Below, in pieces: positions 6,769-7,985 of a stretch of DNA of 7,985 nucleotides. Origin of the DNA: JAZKFT01 sp043760535 (lineage in GTDB: Bacteria > Bacteroidota > Bacteroidia > Chitinophagales > Chitinophagaceae). The stretch spans positions 1-7,985 of the forward strand of contig JAYUOV010000309.1 of NCBI GenBank assembly GCA_043760535.1. The letters are read 5' to 3'. Below the pieces are notes generated by a model that saw only the letters and a program-made list of their open reading frames with translations, did not search any database and had not been told where the DNA came from. Each line of letters starts with the position of its first letter. The first letter of the stretch is position 1. The translations under genes were made by a program, and so were the position numbers.

Positions 6769-7683
6769 TTACAACTTGGTTGTTTTTACAGTAGTTGTGC
6801 CATTTATCTTAATCGGTATTTCAGTACCATTCGCCTTCATTTTACTATCTATTTTCTGCACTATATTACTACTGAGCGTCATGCCAGTGGCCACTTCTAA
6901 CTCCATGGTGCCGGTTTGGGTACCAGTAATTGAAGTTTCTACTTTTGTGCCTTCAATCATTTTTTCTTTACCTAATGGGGTAATGGCAGATTTTATATCC
7001 AAAGTGGCAATACCGTTTTCAATTTTCTTAAGGGTATAAGTTGTTTCCGTAATCATATCCAGAACCGACCTTGTTTCAATTTTAGAAATCCAACTATCTC
7101 CGGGCTTTACTGCTTTATCGGAGAAAATTTTAAACGACTGCTCTGCAAGGCTTTTCAGCATCTCATCATTCATCATAGCTTTTATGCCTTCGGCCATTTG
7201 TGTCTGTATTTCTGCTGGTAAATTTTCGCCAGCACTATTAATCATTTTTTGCATTAATATATCCATACCCTTAATGTTTTTCACTTCGCCCTTTTTTGTA
7301 ATCAGCATTTCAAAAGTGGCTCCCTTAATAGCTCCAATTATTTTAGAAGCCGCATCGGTGGTATCTATTTTATCCGAATCCATTACCATCTCTTTACCCA
7401 TAGTTTTTTGTACACTTTTCATCCGCTCAAATGTCATTTTCAATTCTTTATTCTCTCCATCTGCTTTGTTTATTTCGTACAGCATGGTGTAATCAGAAAT
7501 GTTTTCCAATTCCATTTTCTTACCCATAACTTCCTGTTCTATACTTTGGTCAGTTTTCATCTCCATCCGATATTTAGAACCAACTGCAGGATTAAACTGA
7601 AGGTTAACTGCATCTGGTTTGCAACTGATAAAACCGGCTGCTATGGCTGCAATAAGAGCAATATTGGGCAATATTTTTTTCAT
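6769..7683 (-). CDS. DUF6263-type methionine-rich lipoprotein, function unknown
   Basis: I start the protein at the ATG at 7681-7683, giving 304 residues. It has a clean type II signal peptide: MKK, a hydrophobic core of about 4-18, then FISC with the acylated Cys at 21. An upstream in-frame ATG at 7722 would add 13 residues ahead of the signal peptide and is less likely. The mature part looks like a beta-rich and helical envelope protein. It contains a Met-rich charged helix-like stretch (about 137-185) and the AVKPGDSWISK segment (191-201), which together with the overall layout resembles Bacteroidota DUF6263 proteins. I assign that family from memory. Methionine makes up 24 of 304 residues, which is high. 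No acidic surface-export signal follows the Cys, so the inner face of the outer membrane is a reasonable guess. It appears to be monocistronic and converges on purC. No function is known to me. Confidence 0.8.
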   Translation of the reverse strand: MKKILPNIALIAAIAAGFISCKPDAVNLQFNPAVGSKYRMEMKTDQSIEQEVMGKKMELENISDYTMLYEINKADGENKELKMTFERMKSVQKTMGKEMVMDSDKIDTTDAASKIIGAIKGATFEMLITKKGEVKNIKGMDILMQKMINSAGENLPAEIQTQMAEGIKAMMNDEMLKSLAEQSFKIFSDKAVKPGDSWISKIETRSVLDMITETTYTLKKIENGIATLDIKSAITPLGKEKMIEGTKVETSITGTQTGTMELEVATGMTLSSNIVQKIDSKMKANGTEIPIKINGTTTVKTTKL

Positions 7684-7985
7684 GTAAATTTTTGAGGCCG
7701 TAATGTAGCAGATTAACAGCAAAAGAATAAATAAGCAACAGATAGGTTTAGCATCCGATTGGAGCTAGAATATGGCAGCATCCGATGCCCTAAAAATTTA
7801 ATATAACTCCGTAAGCACAATTAACCTATTGTTATTCTCTTACCCGCTAGCACCACTATTAAAACAAAATCAATAGCGGACAATGCCAATAACACAAGCC
7901 CAAGCGGCAACGCTTGAACCATAAAACCGTGCTGTTTTAAGTAAACTTTACTCAACTACCATTTAGGATCAAATAAAGCTAATTG
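7684..7985. other. Right-edge region with no clear gene
   Basis: These 302 bases should contain the promoter of the DUF6263-type gene, but I find no good TTTG...TAnnTTTG pair on the minus strand. AGCATCCGAT occurs twice, at 7750-7759 and 7777-7786; the second copy forms the palindrome GCATC-C-GATGC at 7778-7788. A 33-codon minus-strand reading frame at 7821-7922 would encode a single hydrophobic segment ending AGKRITIG. It has no family resemblance that I recognise and may be chance or the remains of a larger gene. Confidence 0.3.
7821..7922 (-). CDS. Doubtful small single-span membrane peptide
   Basis: The frame encodes 33 residues starting MVQALPLG. One hydrophobic stretch of about 20 residues (7-26) is broken by Asp18 and followed by a basic tail (GKRITIG). 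That layout fits a one-pass membrane peptide with a cytoplasmic C-terminus. The frame stays open for 11 more codons upstream of the ATG before meeting a TAG, so it could also be the tail of a decayed gene. There is no ribosome-binding site and no recognised homologue. A hydrophobic frame this short arises easily by chance, so this is a weak call. Confidence 0.13.
   Translation of the reverse strand: MVQALPLGLVLLALSAIDFVLIVVLAGKRITIG

Noticed and set aside
7684..7722. Upstream ATG adding 13 residues to the DUF6263-type lipoprotein
   Set aside because: It would put non-signal sequence ahead of a textbook MKK-hydrophobic-FISC lipoprotein signal peptide; the internal ATG fits better.

Overview
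The window is ordinary chromosomal DNA from a member of the Bacteroidota, most likely a Chitinophagaceae-like genus. This is inferred from several traits: low GC content; start codons preceded by A-rich sequence with no clear Shine-Dalgarno motif; a TonB-dependent receptor carrying an N-terminal carboxypeptidase-regulatory-like domain; a FAS1 lipoprotein; a DUF6263-type lipoprotein; and the long form of SAICAR synthase that I remember from Bacteroides-type genomes. I find no rRNA, tRNA, CRISPR array, transposase or phage gene.

Layout from left to right. Positions 1-224 hold structured non-coding DNA, with nested inverted repeats at the left edge that look like the end of a dispersed repeat. 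A LutC/YkgG-type LUD-domain gene lies at 225-809 on the minus strand. A 332-base gap follows and ends in a strong minus-strand terminator (1055-1090). That terminator closes a two-gene minus-strand unit: a TonB-dependent outer-membrane receptor (2398-5121) followed 47 bases later by a two-domain FAS1 lipoprotein (1142-2350). A divergent 389-base gap (5122-5510) carries a candidate promoter for the receptor unit and a compact, highly structured element of about 113 bases (5350-5462) that looks like an interspersed repeat. The gap is followed by purC (5511-6440, plus strand). purC converges on a methionine-rich DUF6263-type lipoprotein gene (6769-7683, minus strand) that has its own terminator (6739-6762). 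The last 302 bases contain only a doubtful 33-residue membrane-peptide ORF and a short repeated palindrome.

The receptor and the FAS1 lipoprotein probably work together at the outer membrane. The arrangement is similar in outline to SusC/SusD, but no SusD-like protein is present. The other genes look functionally independent: purC in purine synthesis, the LUD protein in redox or lactate metabolism, and the DUF6263 protein with unknown function in the envelope. I see no clear new multi-gene system. The points most worth following are the receptor-FAS1 pair, the two structured repeat-like elements that share a GGCTTT(T)CGCT core, and a substitution in a PurC motif that is normally conserved.
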